Assembly (NCBI GenBank): GCA_019677205.1
Contig: JAAMXY010000430.1
Coordinates: 1-29,829 of the forward strand
DNA length: 29,829 bases
Source of the DNA: Pinguiococcus pyrenoidosus
Lineage: Eukaryota > Sar > Pinguiophyceae > Pinguiochrysidales > Pinguiochrysidaceae
Direction: 5' to 3'
Shown: piece by piece, positions 11,901 to 21,763 of the stretch
Layout of the letters: every line of letters starts with the position of its first letter
Numbering within the stretch: the first letter of the stretch is position 1
Notes under the pieces: model-generated
Database searches by the model: none
The model's input: the letters and a program-made list of their open reading frames with translations, nothing else
Told to the model about the DNA's origin: nothing
Translations under genes and position numbers: made by a program

Positions 11901-14900
11901 CGCCGCGGGGACTCTCTGGAGAACGCCCGGGTTCCACACGCAAGTGTCGACGTACGGCTGCGGCTGCACCGCGATCTTCTGCAGCTCCGCCGTAATGGCG
12001 GCCTTTCGAGCCTTCAGCCCGGCGCGGCGCTCTCGGAGGCTGGACACCTCTCGATGCGCGGCTTCGTACTGACCTCGGTTCCTCCCAAGCGCCGCTCGAT
12101 TCGTGGTGACCGCGTCGTCGACACTGGCGACGACATCTAGCAGCTCTCGCTTCCTGTCTTCAATCTCGCGAGAGAGGCGCTCGTCGCAACTGGTGACGAC
12201 AGGGAGCCAAGCGTCCAAGGCGTCCTTGAGCGTCTTGCTGGAGAGGCTCTCGGCCTCTTGGGCCTCAAGCCGCCGATGGATCTCGTCGACCTCCTCGGCG
12301 CTGGGTCGGAGAGTCTTGAGCAACGAGCCGGTCTGCAGCAGATCCAGCGCGCGCCGGACTTTCCGCTCCTCGCGTCGCGCGGCGTAGTATGACGCCGAGA
12401 CCGCCGCCGCTCTCCTCTGGACGTCCAGCGCTCGCCGTCTGGCGGCGACGTGAGTATCAAAAGCGCCGAAGAAGCGGAACGCGAGATGCAGCGCCTTCTT
12501 GGCCAAGCGCAGCGGTTCACTCCCCGCTGGAGTCTCCTGCGCTGCGGAGCTCAGGCTCTCCAGAAGTGCTTCGATGCGGAGCCGTCGGTTCTCTGCGCGA
12601 AGCCGGGCGTCTCGTGCCATTTCTTCCCTTTCTGGGTTCTCCACAGCTTCACGTCGCGGAACGAATGACAAAAACCTTAGGCTCCGCATGCGCCGTCGCG
12701 CCAGCGGAGGGCCCTCCTCAGCGTCGCCCTCGTCGCGCGTTTCGGGGCGGAAGCAGTCCAATTGGCAGTCCTGGTCCTCCGCAGCCATCCAGACTCTCTC
12801 TTGCGCTTCGACCAGGGCTAGAGATTGCAAGTACGTGGTTGTGGGGTCCGGCCTAAAGATCGGCGTTGCCTCTTCGACGCTCTCAAGCAAGTGATATCCG
12901 CGGAGCACCACGCGCGTCAGCCCCATCACGAAGCTACGCCGGCTGTACAGCAAGTCATGGCCGCCGCGGAGCCACCCTGCGTAGTTTGGGCCAACGCCGT
13001 GAAAGTCCAGGAGCGCCTCGCAATCCAGAGACGCCACCATCTCCCGCTGCGCAGAACTTAAGACAAACGCGTCCTCCGACGGATTCACCACTACAACCGG
13101 GAAGGGCGACGCTTTCAACGCGTCGGCTAAGCCGGCGCTTTCTGTGGCGCCCTGAAGCGCCATGGCCAAGACGCTGGCGTCGATTAAGGAAAGCACATCG
13201 GTGACCCGCTTGTGATGCGCGAGATCGTCGGACCCGTCGGACCGAAGCACTTTGGAGAGGGTCTCGGCCTTCTGGGCCGGCGTTAGTGTGGCGTCCGTGA
13301 GCAGGTCGATGGACCGCGAGATGGTGGCGCGATTGCCAGTCTCTCTACACAAGAGGCCGCCCACGTACAAAGCCACTTTGACATGTTGGAGAAAGTCTCT
13401 GCAAGTGTGAAGTGAGTGCGCTTCGGCGTCCGTCTGGGCGATCTGGTGACGCACTGTGCTGCTTACCTGTATGGCAACGTCTGTTGATACCTGTTTGCAA
13501 AAGCAGCGAACGCCGCCGCGCCGAGGCCATTTGCGACGACGCACACGCTCTGCGTCGCGACCCTGCCGCCCAGACGACTCAGCAGCCTCGCTATGCACGA
13601 GGCTTGAAACTCGAGCGTGAGCCTGGCGCCGTCGGGCACCAGCGAGGCCGCGACACCCGCAACGCCAACGACGAGGATGTCGAAGCCTCGCCTCTGCTCG
13701 CCAAGTGCGCCCAGCGCCAAGTCGTCCATATCGTCCATCGCGTCCCACACGTCCGGCACGAGCACCAGCAGAGAAGTGGCGCACGAGGCTCCCACGAGGA
13801 GCCGATACGGGATCACCAGACCGCCGTCAAAGTGCGCGAACTTCGTAGTCGCGCCCAAGCGCGCCATCGCACTTGCCAGGGCGGGCGCATCCGACGCGAA
13901 GCTGGCACCTTTGGCCACCGCCTCCACGCTCCTCGGAGGACTCACCGGAGCGTCCGCGACGACGTCGAAGCGTCTCTGCGCTTTTCCCGCCTCCACTCGG
14001 CTTTGAATCCACTCTCCACTCACGACGCTCTCCAGAAAGCGCCCGAAGTCGACGAAGTCGACAGCTTTGGCGCCACGGGCGCTGATCTTCCTCAAGGCCG
14101 CCACAACCACGTCCTGCGTGTCGCGCGCTGGGCGGAGCGACACCTGAGCCAAAGCGGCGGCGAAGCCCTCTGGCGTCACTTGGCCTCTCGCGTCGGGACG
14201 GAAATGCTCAAAAAGCTGGCGAAGACTCAGACCTCTTGTCAAAGAGCGGTGGCTCAGCTCTCTCAGTCGCTCCAGCAGCTCATCGGTCGCCAGCTCCTGC
14301 GCGCGCTTCTGGTGGCGCCGCCGGCGCAGCCAGTCGCCGCCGTCGTCGAAGAAGCGGACCTGGAAGTCGCCGCTGCAGTTGAGCCACCGGCGCTGCTCGG
14401 CGTCGATGCTCAGCACAAGAGTGGCGCTCTCGATACGGAAGCGTCCGCGGTGTTGAAGGCCTTGAAGTCTGTCTGCCAACTCGCCAGTGTCGCGCAACGC
14501 CACTCTCTCCACGCGACACCGCGGCGGCACCGCGCGCACCAGCGTGACGTCAACGGCCCAAGCGTCGCTACACAGTAGCCGCTCAAAGTGCTCCAGCGCC
14601 AGGGTCGCCTCGGTGCCGTCCCGCCGCAGCAGCGCGACACCGCCATCGACGCCCCCGCCCTCCGGGCCCCACTCGTCGAAGAAGAGCGTCAGCTGCCTCA
14701 GCACGTCCTGCCACGCGGCGTCGAGGGCACGGTGTCGCGCAAAGGCGCCGTGTGCGCCATGGGCGCCCGTGCGCCCGCAGGTGAGCCAGCGCCACGGACG
14801 CCCGGCTACCACAGTACAGGTATATGGGATGCGGAGCTCCAGACCGGCGAGGGCGCCGCGGCGCTGGCTGCGGATCAGCAGCGCTGCGAGCCAGTTGCCG

Positions 14901-14929
14901 TGGCGCTGCTGAAGAGAGGACTTCTCCAT
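5912..14929 (-). CDS. Giant EF-hand-like / pseudo-alpha/beta-hydrolase / coiled-coil / IQ protein
   Basis: Proposed exons: 14929-13467, 13398-8989, 8914-8806, 8732-8655, 8588-8482, 8397-8271, 8206-7886, 7781-7575, 7510-7406, 7329-7277, 7069-7035, 6966-6799, 6735-6669, 6598-6512, 6439-6226, 6166-6065 and a short last exon near 5994-5912. This gives about 2,560 aa. An ATG at 15052 is an alternative start. Order: EF-hand-like pair (residues ~230-300), alpha/beta-hydrolase-like domain (~385-655), coiled coils, a beta-rich stretch (LAPGRYHLVVGAV) and more coiled coil. Three sites share a WxxxD motif (RRWVAMDL, KCWIAFDM, DEWCSIDK). A C-x2-C-x4-C-x4-C cluster and two IQ motifs follow. If the intron 8805-8733 were retained the protein would stop at 8725 and a second gene would start at ATG 8708; the 73-nt in-phase join argues for one gene. 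Exons between 7330 and 6966 and the 3' end are uncertain. I know no named family. Confidence 0.6.
5915..5959. repeat. 15-nt tandem repeat, three copies
   Basis: GCAAAAGCTCATCAA occurs three times in a row between two convergent genes, followed by a partial copy. On the minus strand it reads as LLLDE or CLMSF units depending on frame. It therefore lies at the uncertain 3' end of the giant minus-strand gene, either in its last exon or its 3' UTR. Confidence 0.8.
6270..6600 (-). other. Two C-terminal IQ motifs of the giant protein
   Basis: ASELQRLFRGYCGRKKAKR (exon 6598-6512) and SIQIQRVARGFFGRQVIRAR (exon 6439-6226) fit the IQxxxRGxxxR pattern for calmodulin-type light chains. They are followed by an acidic helix and EEDYWRTHRYRRFKRDL in exon 6166-6065. 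Confidence 0.7.
7826..7875. repeat. 10-nt minisatellite within an intron
   Basis: Five near-identical GCAGCAGGGT units (one with GCAACAGGGT) fill half of the 104-nt intron 7885-7782 of the giant gene. The intron is longer than its neighbours by about the length of this array, so the expansion probably explains the extra length. Confidence 0.85.
12890..13800 (-). other. Alpha/beta-hydrolase-like domain inside the giant protein
   Basis: Reading across the 68-nt intron at 13466-13399, the order of motifs follows the alpha/beta-hydrolase fold. There is a first strand SLLVLVPDVWD, a strand-helix FDILVVGVAGVAAS, and an elbow region CVVANGLGAAAFAAFANRY where active enzymes have G-x-S-x-G. Next come an acid strand FPVVVVNPSEDAF and a histidine loop RGGHDLLYSRRSFVMGLTRVVL. 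The Asp and His positions look kept while the nucleophile position is Gly. Fold assignment is by pattern only. Confidence 0.5.
14070..14240 (-). other. EF-hand-like pair in the giant protein
   Basis: LRQLFEHFRPDARGQVTPEGF has the helix-loop-helix layout of an EF-hand, with D-x-R-x-Q-x-T in the loop. A second helix-loop (AVDFVDFGRFLESV) follows about 40 residues later and lacks most calcium ligands. The pair may be structural rather than calcium-binding. Confidence 0.4.
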
Positions 14930-15306
14930 GAAACCCTCGCGCTTAGCTGCTGTCTGTGGCGCTGCCGCATCTGAGAGAGGGGGAGAGAGACGATCCCTGA
15001 ACGATCCCCGACCTAAGCTGAAGGATTTGAAGATAAGGACACAGCTTTCCATTGCGACGAGGTAGCCAATCACATGCTTCGTGGACGTGGTGCAATGGAT
15101 TCTGGATCAATCAACGTCGCGAAAAGGGTCGGACCGTTCGTGCGCTTCGCATATTTGGCCAGAATAGGGAGAAGGTAAAATTTAAAAATTTTAATAGCTC
15201 TGTAGAATGGATGAGCTCAAAGCTCAAAGTTCCGTCTGTCCCCGTGTCCTCCAGCGGCATTTCCGATTTCGCGCCTCTCTTCTTTCGCGCTGCATTCAAA
15301 GGGAGC
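14930..15306. promoter_or_regulatory. Divergent promoter region of the giant gene and TAF11, with A/T box
   Basis: The 377 nt lie between two divergent start codons. An A/T box AAAATTTAAAAATTTT sits at 15177-15192, ending 115 nt before the TAF11 ATG, in otherwise GC-rich DNA. Similar boxes precede Y14 (24141-24155) and SDHB (25906-25922). A promoter role is inferred from position and recurrence. Confidence 0.45.
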
Positions 15307-16039
15307 ATGGCCAAGCGCGCGCGAGATGAGGAGGATACAATGGCCACCATGCGCGAGCGCGCCCTCGCGAAGCAGCTGGAGGTGTTGGAGACGATGACGC
15401 CGGAGGAGTACCACCGGTTTGAGAGCTTTCGCCGCTCTCATTTCCCGCCAAAACTCATCAAACGGGTACTGTGCTTCCAGAAATGAACAGCTTCGGACAG
15501 TTTTGGCTGATTCTTCGTCAACACAGATAATCGAGGGCCTAGTCCACATCCCTGCTGGCCAGCCAAGTCCCGTATCGGAGGACATGCGCATCACAGTTGG
15601 CGCTCTCGCCAAGCTCTTCGTGGGAGATATCACGGAACTAGGTCAGTAGCGCTGCCAAACGCAGGAAAGGCTTCGCCAGGGCCGCCTGGGAATGACTCTT
15701 TTCTTGGCTGGTCTTCGCACAGCCCGAGATGTCATGCGAGAGCGCGGAGAAGACGGGCCGATTCACAAGGCGGCGCTGAGAGAGGCGTACCGAAGGGCCG
15801 AGCGGGACGGCGTGCTGGACACAGGGGCGGGGAGATTGAAAAAGCGGCGGCTTGCCAGTGGCGAGGTGAACTTGACGCTGCTGCGCAGCCAGCCCAACAG
15901 TCTCAAGACCTCCGTCACAAAGGCGATGCCGCCGGAGTGCGACGGACCCTTGTATGACCTTGCCCGAGAATCCCTGAACGAGCAGGAAGCGGACGACGAT
16001 ATTGACGCCATGGCGTTGCAACAGGAGCTTAATTTGTAA
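15307..16039 (+). CDS. TAF11: TFIID subunit TAF11
   Basis: TAF11 is a histone-fold subunit of TFIID that pairs with TAF13 in RNA polymerase II pre-initiation complexes. Exons: 15307-15465, 15527-15641 and 15723-16039 (introns 61 and 81 nt), giving 196 aa. The histone fold runs across all three exons. Helix 1 is LETMTPEEYHRFESFRRSHF with PPKLIKR; the middle helix is VSEDMRITVGALAKLFVGDI; the last helices are ARDVMRERGED, GPIHKAALREAYRRAER. These match the family's RYE-FRRS, GxAKxFVGE and REAYRR positions. The N-terminal part is much shorter than in animals. The remaining ~70 residues are an unfamiliar basic then acidic tail. The stop codon lies 17 nt from the stop of the convergent gene, so the two 3' UTRs must overlap. 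Confidence 0.9.
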
Positions 16040-16056
16040 GACGTAAAGAGCCCTTC

Positions 16057-18683
16057 TCAAGTTGCCACTGGGAAAGCCTTCGGATCCTCGAGCAGGGCGA
16101 CGATCGCCTTGCGCCTCGCCGTCTCCAGCGTGGCCGGCTGGAAGGTACACTGCTGCTGCATTCGTGTCGCGGCCGCTTTCACCGCCTTCTTTCGCCTCTG
16201 TGCGTTCCCCTTGCTGAGGTTGAATGGCTTTGGAATGGTCATCCCGCCGACTCGTTTGCTCCTCGCCTGGCCCTTCCCAAAAGCCTTCTTCTCCCGCTCG
16301 GCCTGCTCAGCCTTCTTGCGCTTCGCCAGCTCGGCTAGCTCCAGATGCCTCGCGAGGCCTCGCACGACCACCGGGTCATTGCTTTGCGACGGCCGTGCGA
16401 TCATCTCCGGCTGGAACGTGCAGTGCATCATCTCACGGATCTCCCGCTCTGCTTCGTGGCGCACCCGCTTCGCCTCCAGAGCCTCTTGCCGACGCGCATG
16501 CTCCTATGGCAGGGGGAGAAGTGGATCAGTCCAGGCTGATGCCTTGGCTCCGTGGAAGGCAGCGTACCTCGGTGGAATCCCGCGCGGTCTTGAACTGGAC
16601 AATCACACCTGTGTTTTCATCCATCCGCGCCATCTCGCGCGTGGAGGCGCTGCTCACCAGCGTCGGCTGGAAGCTGCACTGCTCTAGAAATCGGAGACGG
16701 GCAATCTGCTCGCTCCGCTGGCGCGTCTGCTGACCGCGCACATTGAGACTCCTCTCCACGTCCGACGTAGACTCGGCAAGGCGGCGGCTGACGGGATCGA
16801 TCTTCGGACGGAACGACAGCTGGGCTTGCTGCTCCTCCTGGGCTGCCTTCCGCGATGCCTCAATCCGCGCGGCATCGCCGACGCTTAGCCGCTTCACGCG
16901 ATCCTCAACCGACTCCTCCTGCCGTGCCCGATGCTGTGGCTTCGCACTCTTGCGCAGAATCTCGTCCGTTCTGCCTGACAACTGGGGATTGTGCCACTTG
17001 CTCTCCTCCCAGGCCTTTCGCTGCTCCCGCGCGGCGGCCCTCTGCTTTCGCTTCGCCTCTAGAACTACCTGGCGCTGCTCAAACGGAAGCTGGAGCACGG
17101 CGCCCCGGCCGCCCATCCTTTGGGGCTTGAGCTTGGGCGCAAAGGGCATCTCCGCTTCAAGCTCGGCCTCCCGTTCTCGAAGCGCCTTCTCCTTCCGCTC
17201 CCGCGCTGCTCTTGCTTCCGCCTCTAGCCGCAGCGCGACAGGAGGCACTCTGCGCTTCTGCTCAAGAGCGAGGTGGACGTCAGCAGAGCCGATGGATTGT
17301 TCGCTTGGACATGTCGCTACCTTCCTCCGCACGCCCCCGACCCCAAGGTTTGCTCCAACCAGCTCGTCTTCCTGGTTCTGCTGAAGCAGCTTTTCGCGGT
17401 GCTGCTTCGCGATGATCTCGCTCCTTTCTGCAATCTTGGGCTTGAAGGAGTAATCCCCTGTGAGAGAGAGAAGAGAGGGAAAGGAGAGAGAAAGATAGAG
17501 AGAGAGAGTAAGAGAAGGAAGGCAAAGCTCAGCGAGAATGATGACGACGGCTTGGCGATGAGCCTTGCGCACCATAATCCGCTTGCTTCTCCCGCAGATG
17601 CATCGCTTTTGTTCGTTGGACCTCGGAAGAGCGAAGGTGGATGGGCTCATAATCTGTGTTCTGCTCAACCAGTCGGCGGGAGCGCTCGTCGATGTTCGGT
17701 CGGAACGGGTACTTGGACATCTCCGCCTCCTCGAGATGGTACCTGGTGCAGAGCCGCACGACTTCGCGCTCATCCGCTTCCTCAAAAAGCCGATGTGACG
17801 CCTTCACAGGATCCTGCTGTGCTTTCCTCCCCAGCACTTTGTACGTCCCCGGTGCCAGCTTGGGCTGGAATGTGCATTCCTCCTCTTCCTCTTGCCGGGG
17901 GTGCTCCGCGACCGCCTTTGCTTGCTTCCTCGCCGCTGCATGATCCTTGCTACTCAACGCGGTCTCCGCCGCTCCTTCCCTCAGCGAGTCCATCCACGTC
18001 TGCTGCGGTCGCTTGCCCTGGTCTGCCTGCGCGCGATCCGCTGCCAGCTCTTCATCAGTCTCCAAAAACTCGATGGGTTCCCGTGCATCCAAGGAGAATC
18101 TCACGCTGCGCTCTCGCCGCCTTCGTTTGGCCGTCTCGCCGTCCGCAGCGAGGCTGTCCGGCGTGGTTGGCTCGGGTCCTTGCTCCGTGTCCCACACCTC
18201 TCTCCGTTGCTCCTCCAAACGCTTGCGGAGGTCCAAGGGAACTGGATCGCGGGCAATGTCGGATGCAAAGAAGAGCTCGGCGTCGTCTTCGCCGCCGCTC
18301 TCAGGCTCGTCTGGCCCAGAAATGTCACTGAACTCTGCATTCAGCTCCGGTCGCATCTCTGCCAACTCTGCGGCGCTCTTCATAATGTCGCCATAGCTAA
18401 ACTCGAGATCATCCTTGTCCGAGGGCAGAGCCTCGGACGCGTCTGCACCTTTCAAGTCCACGCGCGGCACCACGCGTCGCAACGTCTGCGCCAGAGGATC
18501 CACTGGAGCTACGGGAAGGGGCTGGGTGCCTTGTAGATCTGGTGTCAGATCCTCAGACGCCAAAGGCGGCGGATCTTTACTTCGGCCTGTCTTCTTCGTG
18601 CTTGTTCGCGCTTCGTTCAGGAACACCGCGGCAGCGGACTGGATCTCGCGCTCGAGCACATCCAAGTTGAATGCGTCAGCCAT
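16057..18683 (-). CDS. FxPxI-repeat protein, putative flagellar/microtubule-associated
   Basis: Exons 18683-17573, 16503-16057 and the middle exon 17457-16568; introns of 115 and 64 nt are in phase, giving 815 aa. The start MADAFNLDVLEREI is chosen over an upstream in-frame ATG at 18716. An acidic, low-complexity N-terminal third is followed by eight copies of a short motif: CTFQPKLAPG, YPFRPNIDERSRRL, YSFKPKIAERSEII, MPFAPKLKPQ, LSFRPKIDPVSRRLAE, CSFQPTLVSS, CTFQPEMIARP and CTFQPATLET. They are separated by charged, helix-rich linkers. Motifs of this F-x-P-x-I type followed by SRxLA recur in proteins of flagellated protists, often near the flagellum. That link is general knowledge, and function here is inferred. 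No enzyme domain is visible. Confidence 0.75.
17461..17519. repeat. GA-rich (CT on the coding strand) tract in an intron
   Basis: A nearly pure GAGA run lies directly at the acceptor end of the 115-nt intron 17572-17458 of the FxPxI gene. On the coding strand it is a long CTCTCT polypyrimidine tract before CACAG. It is probably an expanded polypyrimidine tract and explains the extra intron length. Confidence 0.85.
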
Positions 18684-19118
18684 GCTCCAAGACAGCGCCA
18701 AAGCAGATTGAAGCACTGTACGCGTCGCTTCGGCGCTTCGAAATTCAAACGGAGACCAAAATGCGCAGCCATCTCATGAGTATGACAATTCCCATGTTCT
18801 ATGGCTGATTTTCGTTGTTGTCTCATCTCGGTTGTCGTTTCGAACGCATCTCTTGCGCATTCAGTATCGATGCTGCTTCACTATCGAAAGGCGGCTGTTC
18901 AAGTTGCACAGCATCGAAACGCGGGCCTCGCGAGGCGGAATCAAAACTTTGACGAAACGTCTCTCGTCCAATTTCGGCGTGGCACAGCCCAACTTCAACG
19001 TCAATCTCCAAATTCGCTTGCCGCCAGAGTCCTCCGATCCTCAAGTTGAGGAACAAGCCGGTCGTACGCATCCGATCCCGCCTGCAGTGCAAAGCTCTCC
19101 CACCTCTGCTTGGCCAGC
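18684..19118. promoter_or_regulatory. Divergent intergenic region (FxPxI gene / flavin oxidase)
   Basis: The 435 nt lie between two divergent ATGs and presumably hold both promoters. I see no tandem repeat, RNA gene or A/T box of the kind found before the housekeeping genes. Short frames here are not convincing. Confidence 0.35.
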
Positions 19119-21278
19119 ATGTCCAAGTACAAGCACGAGTACGCCAGTATTGCAGAGCTGCTGGGCACGCCCCCGCCGGCCAAGGTCACGTGCGGTGACG
19201 TGGCCAAAGCCGTGCTGTTCATCGCGCTCTTCGTCTTCACGGCCTTCTGCATCGCCGTATCGATGGATCCGCTGCCCGAAGAGCCGACGGCTCCGGCCTG
19301 GCAAGCGGCTATGGTGCCGGGAGTGCTCAATGGGACCGACCAGGAGCAAGCTGGCGAAGACGGCACCGCCAAGGCGCTGTTGGACCTGGCATATCGCCTC
19401 AAAGGAAAGCTGCTGCTGCCCTCCATGGATACGTTCTCGTCGGCATCGGCCATCTGGAACATGGCTGCGCCAGTGCCACTGGCCATCGTGGAGGCCGCGG
19501 ATGAGAATGACGTGGTCGAGACCATGAAGCTGCTGGAGAGGTTTCCTGACCTTGGTGCGTCTCCCTTTGTTTTGTCCCTGGCAGTCGGAAGGACTAACAC
19601 GTTGTTTTCTTGCTCCCATTCTCTGGGATAGAGTTCACGATTCGAAGTGGAGGTCACCACATCCTGGGCTACTCATCGGTTGCCAACGGCTTGGTCCTGA
19701 GTCTCAGCGACGTGAACAGCATATCCGTGGACGACAAAGGCGTGTTCACCATGGGCCCCGGCGCGCGAGTCCAAGAAGTAGTTCACGCAACGCTCCCCCA
19801 AGGCTGGGGCACGGTTGTCGGTGAGCAAGATCCCGCATGGCGGCATTTTATACGCAGTCAGTCTCAGGCTCTTTGACGGCGTGGGTCCATCGGACCGCAG
19901 GGATTTGCGGCCTGGTGGCAGAAGGCGGACACTCGCTTGCAGGGGGCATCGGGTACCTGACAAGGAAGGTGAGGGCCAGGGCGGGCACCTCCGCGGCATC
20001 TTCAGAGTCGCGAGGTTGATAACGCGCTCCTTCGTATGGACAGTACGGACTTGCGGCGGACAATGTCGTGAGCTACAACGTCGTGCTCCACAATGGATCT
20101 TTGGTCACGGCCAGCCACCATGAACACCCGGAGCTCTTCTGGTGCGCGTTGCGCTATCTCGTCCGTACAGCCATCGTTGTCAACTGACACGCGACCCTTC
20201 CCTCTTCTTGCTTCGACAAAAAGGGCCCTCCGTGGCGCAGGGAGTAACAACTTTGGCGTCGTCACGCAGATCGAGATGCAGGTACTTCCTGGTGCCGACT
20301 ATGCAGATTCCCAAAGGCTCCCTCTTCTCAAGCTTGGGCTCCACAGGCTTACCCTACCTTTGGGGACATCGCAATGGGAGAAGTCGCAGTTCCAGTAGAG
20401 GACGCTCCTCGCTTCTTCGCGGCCCTTGGAACATTCGAAGCCTCCATTCCGCGTGAGATCTTCGGCTTTTTCACCTGCAGTGATCTCCTCAGCGGAGCCG
20501 TCACATACGTGGGGGTAGATGAGTACGATGTGATCCGAGGTATCAACTATCTGGAGGACGAGTTCCCAAGCCTGCTGCAGATCGACCCAGGCAACATGAG
20601 CGTCTCAAGGATAAGCTGGGTGGAGGATGCGTATGCAGAGGACAACATGTACGGAAACCTCGCCGACTCGTGGACTGGCTTCATCACAAAGGAGATGGCA
20701 ACGGAAGAAACATTTCAGACCATCTTCGACGAGCTAGGCGATTTGCTCTACTCACCGTATTTGGTAGTGGAGTTCTGCTTCATCGGAGGAGCCATAAACG
20801 ACAAGGAGCCGGACTTCAATGCCTTCGCCTTCCGAGATACCCAGTACTTGTTCAGTCTACTCGAAGTGGTACGGCCCTGCTACAGAGGTTTTGGAAGGCC
20901 TCGGCACTTGCATGATCTCACAAGGTGTTGCCTCCGCCGGATCGGTCTGCCGGATTGTAGGTTCCGGGCGATCTGGACGACGCGCAGGAGATCTATGAGG
21001 CGCTAGGAGCCAAGCTCGAGGTCGTTTTCGACAGACTGAAGCCGCTTCTATACGGAACCTTACTAAACTTCCCGGTAGGGAGATCGAGGCTTGAGCTGCC
21101 TTCGTGCGATGCTTGACCATCTCATCGCTGTCTTTGGATCCACTATCAGGTCGACACGTCGTCGGCGGAGGAGTATTTATCGGCGTACCATGGAGAGCAC
21201 TTGGAGAGTCTCCAGGCCATCAAGCGAAAGTATGATCCCGAGAATCGCTTTCGGTACAAGCAGAGCATTCCCATTTAG
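19119..21278 (+). CDS. Berberine-bridge-type FAD-linked oxidase with membrane anchor
   Basis: Exons: 19119-19554, 19632-19820, 19901-19968, 20044-20141, 20224-20281, 20347-20868, 20961-21074 and 21150-21278. Seven introns of 65-92 nt all keep phase, giving 537 aa. A hydrophobic segment (AKAVLFIALFVFTAFCIAV, residues ~32-50) after a short charged tail suggests a type II membrane anchor or uncleaved signal. The FAD-binding PCMH domain shows FTIRSGGHHILGYS; its His is the 8-alpha attachment residue in the family. It also shows GICGLVAEGGHSLAGG, where Cys sits five residues before GGH as in bicovalent berberine-bridge enzymes. FWALRGAGSNNFGVVT is diagnostic. The C-terminal BBE domain ends with KYDPENRF and QSIPI. 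Such enzymes oxidise sugars, alcohols or specialised metabolites with O2; the substrate cannot be told. Topology would place the domain in the lumen or outside. Confidence 0.88.
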
Positions 21279-21763
21279 ACGGGAATTCAGTTTGATAGTC
21301 CTCAAGTTTTTGCTAGTCCCCAGATTGTTGATAGCCTGTAAGTAGTGACGCGGTGGCGGCGTCTCTTCGTCGCGTAGAATATCGTAGGGTTTTCGATCGA
21401 CCTTCAAACGCAATTGGAATTCTTCTGCTTCCAAACGAAAATTTGCACCTTGCCCCTTCGCTCGAGTGGCTGCGACGGTCACAAGAGCAGGGCGTCTCAC
21501 ACAGTTTCAGGTGCCTGCACCTTGGATCGCGCTGCCGCCCGCTAAGAAGCTCCCGCGAGGCTCCTTGCCGTCTCTGTCGCCAGAGGCCAATCGCAGAGGA
21601 AGCGGATCGAAAACCGCCGAACGATGACGGAAAGCTGGAAGGTCCTGCGCTTCTGGGGCCTCGGGAACATCCGATTTACAGAGATCAAGGCCGCATCAAG
21701 CTGCTTCCAAGCAACCAGCATGCAGAGAGGATGGAATGACGAGCACACGAGCCGTAGGGCACG
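21279..21763. other. Intergenic region before the TPR-like gene
   Basis: The 485 nt follow the flavin oxidase stop and precede the next ATG on the same strand. A short plus-strand frame from ATG 21625 (MTESWKVLRFWGLG) looks mildly protein-like but ends at 21768 and cannot be joined to the next gene in phase. Half of an A/T box (GAAAATTTG) occurs near 21439. Otherwise I see nothing. Confidence 0.35.

Noticed and set aside
8733-13784. A 1,683-aa open fr­ame taken as a whole gene
   Set aside because: Its first ~130 residues are out-of-frame translation of the upstream exon, and its last ~75 residues are read-through of an intron at 8988-8915. Splicing at 13466-13399 and 8988-8915 gives a coherent protein.
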